NCBI RefSeq assembly: GCF_003265705.1
Contig: NW_020312966.1
Location: 18,803,433 to 18,867,432, forward strand
Direction: 5' to 3'
Length of the DNA stretch: 64,000 bases
DNA from: Callorhinus ursinus
Lineage: Eukaryota; Chordata; Mammalia; Carnivora; Otariidae
A program made the translations under genes and the position numbers. Every line of letters starts with the position of its first letter. Positions within the stretch are counted from its first letter, which is position 1. The notes beneath the pieces were generated by a model. The model was given only the letters and a program-made list of their open reading frames with translations, was not told the DNA's origin and ran no database searches. This document shows positions 1 to 10,862 of this stretch, piece by piece.

Positions 1-65
1 TCTGGTCACCACTGAGGTCACCCCTGAGCTGGGGTTCTGGTCACCCCTGAGGTCACCCCTGAGCT
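1..65. repeat. 35-bp minisatellite, about 1.9 copies, cut by the window edge
   Basis: Two copies of a 35-bp unit (1-35 and 36-65) differ by one base in the overlap. Each unit contains tggtca and aggtca hexamers. The array probably extends to the left of the window. Confidence 0.8.
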
Positions 66-155
66 AAAACATTTTTTCATTGATGTCCTCCGCAGTCACT
101 TCCAATTTTCGGTATTTTCAATCAGTCTTTTAATATTCATTTGAAGGAAAAAACA

Positions 156-195
<40 letters not shown>

Positions 196-1506
196 AGCCG
201 AATGAAGCCAATTTTGCAAGGTTGTGATATGAGTTCAGTCTGACTGCCATTTAAATTGTATTTTGTATTGAAATGTCCTTCTGGGGCGGACAGGACCCAA
301 AGGGTCATACTTTCTTAAAACAGACACTCCCATTATGTGCTTCTATGTCTTAAAAGAACCTCCACATTATGTGTGTGAGATTGCAAAATAGTTATAGTGA
401 AATGCATCTTATTCCTGAAGGACTTTTCACAGTTATGATCTACTCATTTTATACAACTCAAGTTGATTTTTTTTTTTTACCTATATGAGGTATAATAGAG
501 TTTTATGCCTTTCTATAACCGTAGTATAATGGTGGCCTGAAATAGAACAAAATTCCCATAAAACATTAAATGGTTCACAGCCACTTTATGAATTGAGATC
601 CTTATTACAACTTTTAGAAAGTAAATATGGATGTGTAAATGAACAGGAGACAGATCCTTTGGAGTATCCTCGCTGATCCTGCTGCTGTCAAGATTATAAC
701 CCGTAGCAGCTGTGATTAATGTGGAGGAAGACATGTACATTGAGAAAGCTGTTTTTTAACATACTACACTAATGTCTCTCTACCTAGTCATTTGGTGAAA
801 TAATTTAGCGAAATGCACCCACAGTAAATAGGTTTATCTTCAAGCCTAATGCTCTTTTCCATCTTAACTGAGCATAAAATTATATCTTTAAAGATCTGCG
901 GGTAAGAAAGGCTTGGTGCCTCTTGAACAGTTCAGTGTGACATATGGTTTTAAACGCAACAATTTTATCTGCAGCACACAGTATCTGCAAATTTGAGCTA
1001 ATGTTCCTGTGAAAACAAGAAGGGATTTATGCCCAAAAAGAAGAAAAATCTTTTTAGCTACCATATGTAGAACACTGAAAACTGTGTATAAATAGAAAAC
1101 AATATTGACATTTGTGCATCTATAATTTTTTAAGAACAGGTTTTTACATGTAGCTCTTCTATTCAAACATTAATGGTCACAGGGGCCTTAAGTGCAGATC
1201 CTACAGGGGTCTGGGAGGTAAGATGCGCCGGGAAAGCAGGCCAGTGAAGATTAAGGGGAACATACGCGGGCTTCTCTGTCTAAAGCAGACAAGCACTTCA
1301 CAAAATCCAGGACACTGTTGCATAGATTTCTGCTGGCCCAGGGTGGCCACATCTGCCAAATCTTCAAAAGATGTCCTGTAATTGGATTTTGAGTAAAGTC
1401 TCATAATCATGTTGGCAACAGGAATTTTTTTTTTAAACACTGTTTGTTTTAAAACGGTTCTGCGGGTCAGATTTGGTATGCGGGGTGCTGATTTGTTACC
1501 TCGCTC
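66..1506. other. Non-repetitive interval without a recognisable gene
   Basis: AT-rich sequence with one GT microsatellite and a T-run near 467-478. Frames here are short and none has gene-like features. No repeat family was recognised by eye. Confidence 0.5.
159..194. repeat. (GT)18 microsatellite
   Basis: Uninterrupted GT dinucleotides, likely length-polymorphic. Confidence 0.95.
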
Positions 1507-1520
1507 TTGGATGCATATAG

Positions 1521-1720
1521 TTTTTTTTTTTTTAAAGATTTTATTTATTTATTTGAGAGAGAGAGAATGAGAGATAGAGAGCACGAGAGGGAAGAGGGTC
1601 AGAGGGAGAAGCAGACTCCCTGCCGAGCAGGGAGCCCGATGCGGGACTCGATCCCAGGACTCCAGGATCATGACCTGAGCCGAAGGCAGTCGCTTAACCA
1701 ACTGAGCCACCCAGGCGCCC
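1521..1720 (-). mobile_element. Carnivore tRNA-derived SINE (CAN-SINE), complete
   Basis: In antisense order it has a poly-T tail, AAGATTTTATTTATTT, a purine stretch, the core and the head ending GAGCCACCCAGGCGCCC. It is flanked by a perfect 14-bp target duplication, ttggatgcatatag, at 1507-1520 and 1721-1734. The intact ends suggest a fairly young insertion. The 75-residue frame through it is an antisense translation of the SINE, not a gene. Confidence 0.96.
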
Positions 1721-1740
1721 TTGGATGCATATAGTTAACC

Positions 1741-1823
1741 AGAGAAAGGGCAGATGTAGGGAGGGCAGAAAGGAAAGGAGGAAGAGAAGGAGAAAGAGCG
1801 GGAAAAGGGGAGAGAGAGGAAAA
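1741..1823. repeat. Polypurine tract
   Basis: About 80 bases are almost entirely A/G on the + strand. It is low complexity and could form triplex DNA. Confidence 0.8.
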
Positions 1824-2199
1824 TAAATGTTCCAAAACAGGCACAAAGATCTCTTCTTAATCTTAGTAAAGAAGTTTATCCAAAGCACTAATCTCAATAC
1901 AAATGAAAATCACGTTTATTAAAAGACATATACAACTGATTAGATTTTAGAGCCTTATTTCTTTCTCAGAAAAAAATAGACCTGATGAAGCCTTGGGGGG
2001 ACTGTGGAATTAATTTTGTGTTTTGTGTGAGATAGGGATCGTAATTTATTTCTCTCAGTATGGATATAATACTGACATGGCACCACGTGTTGAAAAGACC
2101 ACCCTTTCCACAATGCTCCACTGTGCCACCCTAGCTGCAAATCAGGTAGATACAGAGAGAGGTATAGAACTATTTACCCATCCATCTGTGTGTGGACTC

Positions 2200-2388
2200 C
2201 AAATTCTGTTCCATCATTTCTTTGTCTATTGTGACCATATCACACTGTCATTATATTGCAGTTTATCGCATCAAACTTGGTATTGTAAGTCTTTCTACTT
2301 CGGTGAGGTTTTTCCCCCCCTAGAATGTCTTAGCTATATTTGGCCCTGTGTTTTAACATATAAATTTTAAATTATCTTGTTCATTTCC
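2200..2388 (-). mobile_element. Old L1 ORF2 fragment, inverted 5' part of the adjoining L1
   Basis: The antisense L1 ORF2 pattern is recognisable: tttgtctattgtgaccatat, then cacactgtcattatattgca, then the segment near taaattttaaattatcttg. It abuts a + strand L1 3' end with no gap, as expected for a twin-primed, 5'-inverted insertion. Confidence 0.6.
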
Positions 2389-2985
2389 AACCCCCTTGGA
2401 AAACATTTTGGCATAGCTGAACATATGGACCCAAGGACGCCACTTGAAGTAGAGTGCCCAAAGAAATGGAAACACAGCTCACCAAAAGACATGTACAAGA
2501 AGGTTCACTTTTTTGCCCAAAAGAGAAGCACTCTTTGTAATGGGCAAAAATCTGGAAATAATCCACATTTTCAATCACGGTAGAATGAATAAATTCTTTT
2601 ACATTTATTTAAGTGAATGCAATAAAAATATACGGTGATAAAAATGAACGACTACTCTAAGTAATGACATGGATAAATCTGACAATACGGAATGAATAAA
2701 ACCAGACACATGTGCGTATAAGTTGTGACTCAATTTGTATAAACTTCAGAAACTAGCAAAATAAAGTGATGGTATTCGAAGTCAGTATACTGGTTCTCTT
2801 TGGGGTGGATTGAAAAACCAGGAATGGCATAAGGGAGACTATTTGGATGTTTGTGCTTTTCTATTCCTTTGGCCTGGATGCTGGTCACATAGGAGAATTT
2901 ACTTTGTGAAAATTCCTCAAACTGTACATTAATGATTTGTGTACCTTTTTTATATGTATATTGTTCTTCAATAAAAAATTATGTG
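2389..2985 (+). mobile_element. Old L1 (L1M-type) 3' end
   Basis: The sequence follows the L1M 3' terminal order: a CCAAAAGACATGTACAAGAA-like part, then gaatgaataaattc, then the stretch ending in ctgtacattaatgatttgtg, and a final cttcaataaaaaatt. It is heavily diverged. Confidence 0.7.
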
Positions 2986-4079
2986 AAAATGTGAATGTAG
3001 TGCCTGAGGCATAATTGTTTATTTATTTATTTATTGGTTCTGTTTTGTGTGTTTCCCTGAAAAGAAAAATTTGGGAGCAAATGGAGAAGTCTTTGAATCC
3101 AGCAACATGGTGTTCTAGTTTACGGTGTAACAAATATGACTTTTATTTTTATGTTGAACTTTTATATGTCAGAAGAACCCATGGACGAATCTGCAGAGAT
3201 GCCTGGTGTTATAGTAAGGCCAGTGTCCAGACAGCTGACTACCAGGTAACCAGAAGAAGAAACTGGAGGAAAAGACAGAATCAGAATGAATTAAATGGGT
3301 ATCTGCGTCGTTGGGGGGTGGGTCATGTAACTCCTCTGATCTACTTCTTTTTTATCGAGAAATTCTTTTCCTTTCCTTTCCCCTGTGATAATAAAGACTC
3401 AAACTGATACAGCCTCAACTAATGAAGTCAAATTTTGCAGTAACATCCTAAGATTTCTGTCACTTCTAGGGTGTTTGAGACTTGTACCCAGCTGCTCATC
3501 AGCATGAGCAAACTCGTGGTCAAACTAAGCACCTAATGACAACTATAAGGATAGAGGGATTGAGTCTGGCTGCCCGGCTCATTGCTATCAATTTTATGTT
3601 ATATGAACAGCTAATTATAGTAGTGTGCTATTTTCTCAATAACTGTGATGCAGACAACCCCCCCCCCCAATATTGGAATATGATATAGTTCACTGCAGGT
3701 TATACTAGTAGTGAAATTCATGTCCTTGACTCCAAGTGTTGAGGTTTTTCTGATAGACTGACTATTTTCAAATGTATTTTTCTTCAGAAATTTATTTTTA
3801 AGGGAAATACAGTGAAGAGAGATAATATACAAACGGGTTGTGGTGGGGCCAGTTGAAGGAAGCAGCATTAGGAGAATATACCCAGGGCTCTACTGCTTCT
3901 CCTTCTCCGTGTCCAGCCCCAATCCCTCAGGCTGTCCTTCTAGAATCCTCAGCTTGGGTTTTCCCCAGAAAGCAGGCTGCAACAAGGGCTCACCTATAGA
4001 TGGTTTACCTTTGGATTAGAGCCCAGGGAATAGCACTGGGGGGCTGGGAAAGAAGGAAGAGAAGAGCAAAGTCAAAACA
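2986..4079. other. Non-repetitive interval without a recognisable gene
   Basis: Contains a TTTA repeat near 3019-3034 and a C-run near 3658-3668. A 130-codon frame at 3015-3407 has no recognisable domain, no splice context and no homolog known to me, so it is not called as a gene. Confidence 0.45.
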
Positions 4080-4514
4080 AGGGATTCGGCATAGAGAGGG
4101 TCATCCTTAGGGGCAGCTGGGGTTCTTCCTGCCGGGACCCTCTGGGGAATCACAGAGAATGAGCTTCAGAAAGTGGTCCCCTTGAGGGATGGGAAAATGG
4201 GTATCTTTACTGACTCCTGCCTCCATTGGCCAAGGAGTCCCCCTCAGAGTACGGACGTCACTCAGGTCTCCAGCCCCGTAAGTGTGCCAGTAGAGACGGT
4301 CCTGCAAGGGTTCAGTGCTGCATCGGAAGAGACGGGGGCCAGAAAGTCTGATCTGAGCAGTGTCCCCAAGGAGAGGGGCTTTCGGGTTTTCCCCGGGGAA
4401 AGCTGCAGTAAAAGGTGTCTTGAGAGGGTGTAAGGCGGGGCCCCAGGGCATGAGGCACAAACCCGAGGTCTGGCTTCTGGAGCCTGTTCCAGGGCTGCCT
4501 GTGGCTCGCCCGCT

Positions 4515-4612
4515 GTGCTCGGAAATGCAGACTCCCGGGCCAGCAGGCGGAGCTGCCCCAGCAGCCTCGCCCCAGCCGCGGGCCTGGAATCTGCATGTCT
4601 CCTCAACACCTT
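4515..4612. mobile_element. Possible MER5A (hAT-Charlie) fragment
   Basis: The block ggaaatgcagactcccgggc, followed later by gaatctgcatgtctcctcaa, resembles the centre of MER5A. Both termini are lost or diverged. Confidence 0.4.
4540..4553 (+). promoter_or_regulatory. CTCF-like motif
   Basis: ccagcaggcggagc closely matches the core CTCF consensus CCAGCAGGGGGCGC, with two differences. It sits in the GC-rich patch. Occupancy cannot be seen from sequence. Confidence 0.4.
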
Positions 4613-4855
4613 AGAGGATTATGCACAGTGAGGTGTCGGAACCGTGACTGCACGTTTGGGTTTGATTCAGCTGGGACCTGTTGGCGTAAACATCCAGACT
4701 CAGGGATACCTCTTTTATACTGGGCTGACACCGGTCCTTACCAGGCAAAGCCAGTACTATTACCATGTACTGTGAAACAGGAAGATGCAGAACAAACATT
4801 GTGTAAATAAAGATACACATCCCACATGCTTGTTTTCGCCTCAAGAAATCTTCTC

Positions 4856-4898
4856 TTTTCTTTCTTCCTCCCTCCCTCCCTCCCCTCCTCCTTTCTTC
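4856..4898. repeat. Polypyrimidine (TTCC/TCCC) low-complexity tract
   Basis: Nearly pure C/T with repeated ctcc units. Confidence 0.8.
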
Positions 4899-4899
4899 C

Positions 4900-6342
4900 A
4901 CCAGGCTTGGACTTCAAGATTTCTGGGCTTTGTTGAAATACTCTTGACGTTTATGCTTGGATGCTTGAAAAGTTTCTTCTCTTTACACTATTAAGCATTC
5001 TCTTGATGGACTTTGGCCTTTGTCCTTTCTCCATATCTAATTTTTTTTCCCCCTTAACTTTCTCACTCTTCAGGGTATTTCAGGTCTGAATGTTGACCAA
5101 ATAATTCTCTACACTCTAATTTATAAAATATTTCCTCCTGTGTCGGGAAAGTAAGAGGTTTTATTGCAGCTCAGTTCCAAAAGTAGTGGGACAGAGCTGG
5201 GATGTTTAAACAGAGCCCGAAGCCAGGTTTTGCCAACCATCCAGAGGCTGAATAACAAATATTATTTATTTGCTTCTTCAGGTCCTGGAGTTAGTATAGC
5301 TTCCTGAAGGTCATCTCTTACTTTTCCTTTCCTGCCTCCCACACCAACGTTTATGAGTCTTCCGTGAAAAGAAAAATCACCCCAGGAAAAATCAAACCAA
5401 GCTATAATAGTTAATACCTTACTTTTCAATTAACACTATAGCAGGGATTATTTGAAATTCAACTGAGAAGAGGAACAGGAGAGGAGGTTGGCACCTGGAA
5501 AACCTGTTTAGAATAAAACAAAATAAAAATAAAGAGAAAGAGAAGGAGATCTTTACTATTTTTGCTTAAAAGTGGTAGGTGATCATAGAATTTCAGATCA
5601 TTTGGGTCACCTCAATTTGCCACCCTAGGGTTTAAAGATGCACTGTTTGGAAATGTTGATTTTTAAAAGGAATGGAGGTTTTCCTTCAGGGACAAGGAAA
5701 ACCACAGATCATCCATCCACTTTCTCGCTGATGTTACAGAGTGATCCTACGCCCCTATCAGTGTACGACTACAGTGTCTACAAAAAGAAAAAAAAAAAAG
5801 AAGATCTTATAATTTCCAAGTTTTATTTGCCCTGTGTTCATTGCCAACAGAGCTCAAAGGTAAGGGCTGCTTAGGTCAACGGTATTTGTGTGCGGGGTGC
5901 TATTCTAGCGGACTGCCAGGACAAATTACACTTCCTTTCGAGCCTGACTCTCCGCAGAAAGAGCGGCAGCTCCTTTCCAAAAGGATGAAAGTGAGTTGGT
6001 TGTCCTAATTTCAAGAAGTTACTTGTGTGATCATATTGCACAACTCACCCCACAACTTCTACCCTGATTTTTTTCAATGTATTTATATTCTAATATAGTA
6101 CTCGATACAAAAGAATATATGTGGTGTACATGTATGTATGTATTCTACATCTATATGCATAGGTGAGTTATAAAGTGTGATAGTGTAATGAGCAACTGTG
6201 AACCCGATTAGCCAATCCAAGTGTTTCAATATGTCACAAAACTTCCCTCTGCTTATCTCCCCCCGACTCCCTACAATCTCCTTGTCTTGCACAAAACTCA
6301 TCAGTACCTTGAATTTTGTCATATCATTGCCTAGCCTATTTT
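4900..6342. other. Non-repetitive interval without a recognisable gene
   Basis: Holds A-rich stretches near 5515-5550 and 5780-5799 and no repeat or gene that I recognise. Confidence 0.45.
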
Positions 6343-6351
6343 TATAGTTTA

Positions 6352-6557
6352 CTTTTTAAAAAAGATTTTATTTATTTATTTATCTATCAGAGAGAGAGAG
6401 AGAGAGAGAGAGCCCAAGCAGGGGGAGCGGCCGGCAGAGGGAGAAGCAGGCTCCCCGTTGAGCAGGGAGCCTGATGTGGGACTCAGTCCCAGGACCCTGA
6501 GATCATGACCTGAGCCAAAGGCAGATGCTTAACCAACTGAGCCACCCAGGCACCTCC
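6352..6557 (-). mobile_element. Carnivore SINE (CAN-SINE)
   Basis: Antisense SINE: aaaaaagattttatttattt, an (AG)n run, the core, then gagccacccaggcacc. A short duplication, atagttta, flanks it at 6344-6351 and 6558-6565. Confidence 0.93.
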
Positions 6558-6639
6558 ATAGTTTAATCATATGTTTATAGGTATGCCTAAGTAAAACATT
6601 TTTCAATTTTTCTTGGTTTTGAGCATTACATTAAGTTTA

Positions 6640-7530
6640 GCACATTGGATAGCTTCTTATGAGACTCCCTCTTTTTCATTTTGCATCATGTCACTGAAAT
6701 TCATTCATGTTGTCTGTTGCTGAAGTTCAATCGTACATTTCACTCAATGGCCAGTCATGTTGATTTACCTATTTTTTTGTCAGAGAGGAGGTATTACTTC
6801 CAGTTTGTTGTCCTGTGATGACTGTATTCTTCTCTATGTCCTGATGTACAGATGAGCAAGAATTTCTCTAGGACCCCTACTTAGGACCGGGGTTCTTGAC
6901 TGTGGCACAAGTGGGTCAGGTAATTCTTTGTTGTGTGGGTCTGTCCTGTGTGTTGTAGGATGTTGCACAGCATCCCTGGCCTCTATCCACTAGATGCCAG
7001 TAGTATCCCTCAGTTGTGACAACCAAAAATGTCTACAGACTTGGCCACATATTCCCTGGAGGTCAAAGTCACTGACCCAGGAATACAGCTGTTGGGCAGA
7101 GATTAGGTGTGTGAATATTCACCTTTACAGAATACCAAATGGTTTCCCAAAGTGATTATAACAATTTAATGTCTTCTGCCTTTCCTATTAATTCACTTCC
7201 TCTCCAATACTTGGTATAATCAAATCTTTGAATTTGAGACAACTAAATACGTGTAAAATGGAATCTCATTATAGCGGTAATTTGATTATTTTCTTGATCA
7301 TTAACTAGATTGAAAACCTTCTGACTTGTGTTTGGGTCACACTTATTTCTTCTTCTGTTAAGTGCCTGTGATTGGCGCTTTGCCTAGTTTTCTGTTTTAT
7401 TGATTTGTACAAATTATTTATGCATTCAGGGTACTAATCCTTTGTTTATGAAATGAGTTGTAAATCTCCTAGTTTGCCATTTGTTTTTTCATTCTCTTTA
7501 GGATACCTTTTGATGAAGAGAATTTTTTTG
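6640..7530 (-). mobile_element. Old L1 (L1M-type) 3' region, interrupted
   Basis: The antisense L1 3' pattern runs from tgaaattcattcatgttgtc to the block around agtttgccatttgttttttc. It is split by MER20 at 6897-7074 and again by a younger L1 from about 7531. It appears to resume at about 9446. Confidence 0.65.
6897..7074 (+). mobile_element. MER20 (hAT-Charlie DNA transposon), near full length
   Basis: Recognised by gttgtaggatgttgcacagc, cctctatccactagatgcca and gttgtgacaaccaaaaatgt in the MER20 order. Possible 8-bp target copies acttagga (6889-6896) and acccagga (7075-7082) agree at six of eight bases. Some MER20 copies serve as hormone-responsive regulatory elements in placental mammals. 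Confidence 0.8.
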
Positions 7531-9445
7531 TTTAGTTTCTTTTTGTTGTTGTTAAAGTACAGTTGACATAACATTACATTAGTTTCACGTGTATAACATA
7601 GTGATTTGACACGTGCACGAATTGCCAAAGGATCACCACGGTAAGCTCAATTAACATCCATCACTAAACAGCTACACATTTTTTTTTTGTCATGATGGGA
7701 ACTTTCAAGATCCACTTTGCTAACTCCTTTCAAACATGCAATACAGTATTATTCAGTACAGTCACCATGCTGTATAATACATCCCACGACTTATTCATTG
7801 TGTAACTGGAAATTTGTACCTTTTGACCCCCTTTACTGATTTCACTCATCCCTCCCCACCTGTCCCCCATTCTCCCCGCCGCCAGGCAACCACTAGGCTG
7901 TCCTCTCAATACATCAGCTCCATTTTGTTGTTATTTTAGATTCTACTTCTGAGTGAGACATATGGCATTTATATATTTGAATCTGACTTATTTTACTTAG
8001 CATAATACCCTTGAGCTTTCTCCATCTTGTCCAAATGGCAAATGGCGATCTCCAAATGGCAAGATTTCATTCTTTTTTATGGCTGAATAATATTCCATTG
8101 TGCATGTATACTGCCCTTTTTTATCCATTTATCTATCAATGGACATTTAGGTTGTTTCCATGTCTTGGCTCTTGTAAATAATGCTGCAGTGAACATGGGG
8201 GTGCATATATCCTTTCAAATTAGTATTTTTATATTCTTTGAGTAAATGCCCCCTAGCGCAATTACTGGATTATATATGGTAGCTCTATCTGTAACTTTTT
8301 GGGGAACCTCCATACTGCTTTCCACAGTGGCTGCACCAGTTTACATTCCCACCAGCAGTACACAAGGGTTCCTTTTTCTCCACATCCTTGCTAACACTTG
8401 TTTTTTCTTGCACAGGAAGAAAATACAGGAAAAATTCTATTAGGTTAACCATGAGAGAAAGTAATAATAAATTCAATAACATCAAAATCATAAATAAAGA
8501 GAAAATCTGAACAGACTGTGTTATTTAGGCAACTAATAGATATTGTATAAAGAAATAGGATATGTAAAGATATATCATTAGGACAGGTGTGAGGTGCTAT
8601 CTCATTGTGGTTTTGATTTGCATTTCCCTAATGATGAGTGATTTTGAGCATCTTTCCATGTATCTGTTGGCCAAAAGTATGTCCTCATTGGAAAAATGTC
8701 TGTTAAGATCCTCTGCCCATTTTTTAATTGGATTGTTTTTTAGCTAGTGAGCTGTACATGTTATTTATATGTTTTGGACATTAACCCCTTATCAGATATA
8801 TGGTTTGCAAATATTTTTTCCATTCAGTAGGTTGCTTTTTCATTTCATTGATAAGTTACTTTGTTGTGCAGAAGTTTTTTAGTTTGATATAGTTCCACTT
8901 GTTTGTTTTTGCTCTTGTTGCCTTTGCTTCTGATCCAAAAAACTATCACCAAGACTGATGTCAAGGAGCTTACTGCCTATGTGTTCTTCTAGGAGTTTTG
9001 TGATTTCAGGTCTTATATTTAAGTCTTTTTAATCCATTTTGAATTAGTGGTCCAGTTTTCTCAGCATGTATTAAAGAGACTGTTTTATCCTCATTGTATA
9101 TTCTTGGCTCCTTTGTCATAAACTTATTGACCATAGAAGCATGGGTTTATTTCTAGGCTTCCTGTTGTGTTCTATTGACCTATGTGTCTGTTTTTAGCCC
9201 ATTGCCATACTATTTTGATTACTATAGCTTTGTAATACAGTTTGAAATCAGGGAGCATGGTGCATCCAGCTTTGTTTGAGTGAGTTTAGAAGTATTCCCT
9301 CCTCCATTTTTTGGAAGAGCTTGAAAAGGATTGGAATTAATTCTTCTTTGTTTTGCAGAATTTACCAGTGAAGTTGTCTGGTCTTGGACTTTGTTGATTA
9401 CAGATTTGATATCCTTACTAGTAATCAGTCTGTTCAGATTTTCTA
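7531..9445 (-). mobile_element. L1MA-like L1, 5' truncated and internally deleted
   Basis: The 3' end is at 7531-7560 with a T-rich tail, followed by the antisense 3' UTR (acagttgacataacattaca) and the ORF2 end. Around 9270 the match jumps from one ORF2 block (ctttgtttga) to a distant one (gagtttagaagtattccctc), so well over 1 kb of ORF2 is missing. A foreign segment replaces a short part at about 8413-8580. It encodes no intact protein. Confidence 0.8.
8413..8580. other. Foreign segment inside the L1, containing an inverted copy of its distal junction
   Basis: L1 homology stops after ttttttcttg and resumes at ggacaggtgtgagg. The central part, 8444-8517, is the reverse complement of 9427-9503 at about 90% identity. 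The rest of the segment was not matched to any sequence in the window. Confidence 0.75.
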
Positions 9446-9503
9446 TTTATTTATGATTTTGATATTATTGGAATTTATTGTTACTTTTCTTTCATGGTTA
9501 ACC
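9427..9503. repeat. Distal arm of a 74/77-bp inverted repeat
   Basis: Pairs with 8444-8517. It spans the younger L1's 5' end and the flanking older L1, so the copy was made after the younger L1 had inserted. Confidence 0.8.
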
Positions 9504-9565
9504 TTTTTTTGACCCAAGATTACAAAGAAATTTTCCCATGTGTTCATCTGAGGTTAGCACATAAA
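9446..9565 (-). mobile_element. Continuation of the older L1
   Basis: ctttcatggttaacc and the following acccaagattacaaagaaat resemble the next part of antisense L1 ORF2 after the break at about 7530. Confidence 0.5.
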
Positions 9566-9569
9566 TAGA

Positions 9570-9925
9570 ATAGATTCTATCTGACTTGGTCTCTCTTGAA
9601 TTGTTCACTTTGGGGAAAACCAGCTGCTGTGTCATGAGGACACTTAGCCACCCTGAGGGGAAGTTCACAGGGAAATGATCTGACGCCTCCACCAACAAAC
9701 AATATGCCGACCAAGTGATTAAAGGCATTTGGAAGTGGATCCTCCAGCCGCAGTCAAGCCTTCAGATGGTTGCAACTTTCTGAGACACCCTGAGTCAGGA
9801 CTCAAATTTCACGTACTTAAATTCCTGACTGTCAGAAACTAGGAGAAGTAATGTACGTTTATTGTCATTTTGAACTACTAAATTTGGGGATAATTTGTTA
9901 TACAGCAGTAGGTAATGAATACAGC
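9570..9925 (+). mobile_element. MLT1-like MaLR LTR fragment, 3' part
   Basis: Follows the MLT1 3' order: ctgtgtcatgaggacactta, ggaagtggatcctccagccg, a diverged polyadenylation region, and ggataatttgttatacagca near the end. The 5' third is absent. Confidence 0.6.
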
Positions 9926-10765
9926 TTACCTTCTTGTTTGCCAATGATCTTTAATTATGATCACATTACTTGATCTATCTATAGCGAATCCTGCAGATCA
10001 AAAATTGAGAAGTGTTTCTTTGAGCACGAGTGTGCTTCATTCCTGTGGCTTTGGGTGTCATGGATGGAAACTTCTCTTTACCTTGAGAGCCTTGGGTCAG
10101 TTCAAGACTCGTAGGCTCAGCTTCCCTACTTTGATATTTGCTCAACACTGAGCACCCAACAGCTGTGCTGCTATCCTGTTATATCCTTAGGTCACCCCTG
10201 TTCCTCCTGACTCCCCATAACTGTCTCAAGTTCTCTGCTGTAATTTACACGGCGAAGGTTAGGAGAGAGGATCTGAATATCTCCACCAATTCAAATGCAA
10301 ACAACAATGCTTTGAAGACTATCTTATGTAAGCTGTACTATCAGCAGAAGGCCTTCAGAGTTCCTGGTCAGCCTTAGTGCTAGAAGCAGCTGGCCAAAAA
10401 ATGTTATCAAGGTTTTCCCATCCAGCGAGTTAGAACAGATAACTTCTTTCCTCTACATGGGTGTTCGATATCATTTTATCCAGGGCTTTGTGGCTCCACA
10501 GGATTAAGTTAAAGACTTCTTTCTTTTACTCAACACTCGACCTATTGATAGACATAAATCAGCTGAATATAGATATTCCACCAAATACAGGGGTATATAA
10601 ACTAGACATAATCCTTCAACTTTCCCAAATGACATATGCTAAGTTGTTTAGCTTGCTAAGTGACCAAAAATTCAGGGCCTCTGAGGAGTGTTAGTTTTCC
10701 CAAGGCAGGATTTCTGGAAACTACCATCCTAGGAATCTGTTGGGGGTGGGGATTACCTCTGGCAA
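9926..10765. other. Non-repetitive interval without a recognisable gene
   Basis: Short frames only. No splice-flanked exon or repeat family recognised. Confidence 0.45.
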
Positions 10766-10862
10766 TAACTATCTTGACTCTCTGGGCCTCAGTTTCCAAA
10801 TCTATAAACTGTGAAGATGGTATGGGATGACTGTTAGGATCTTTCCTGGCTTCTATATTTTT
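10766..10862 (+). mobile_element. MIR SINE fragment
   Basis: Contains tctgggcctcagtttccaaa followed by a diverged 'tctataaactg' and tail, the central MIR pattern. Confidence 0.65.

Larger units (their letters stand above)
4080..4655. promoter_or_regulatory. GC- and CpG-rich patch, possible regulatory element
   Basis: By eye this is clearly more GC-rich than its surroundings and holds roughly two dozen CpGs. It includes a CRE-like gacgtcac near 4254-4261, an inverted CCAAT (attggccaa, near 4225) and a CTCF-like motif at 4540-4553. No flanking gene or transcription start is visible, so its role is inferred only from composition. Confidence 0.35.

Noticed and set aside
1507..1734. 75-codon + strand frame
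   Set aside because: It is the antisense translation of a SINE; the same KDFIYLFERE-type peptide recurs at other antisense SINEs (for example 30783-31040).
3015..3407. 130-codon + frame
   Set aside because: No recognisable domain, starts in a TTTA repeat, and lacks gene context.
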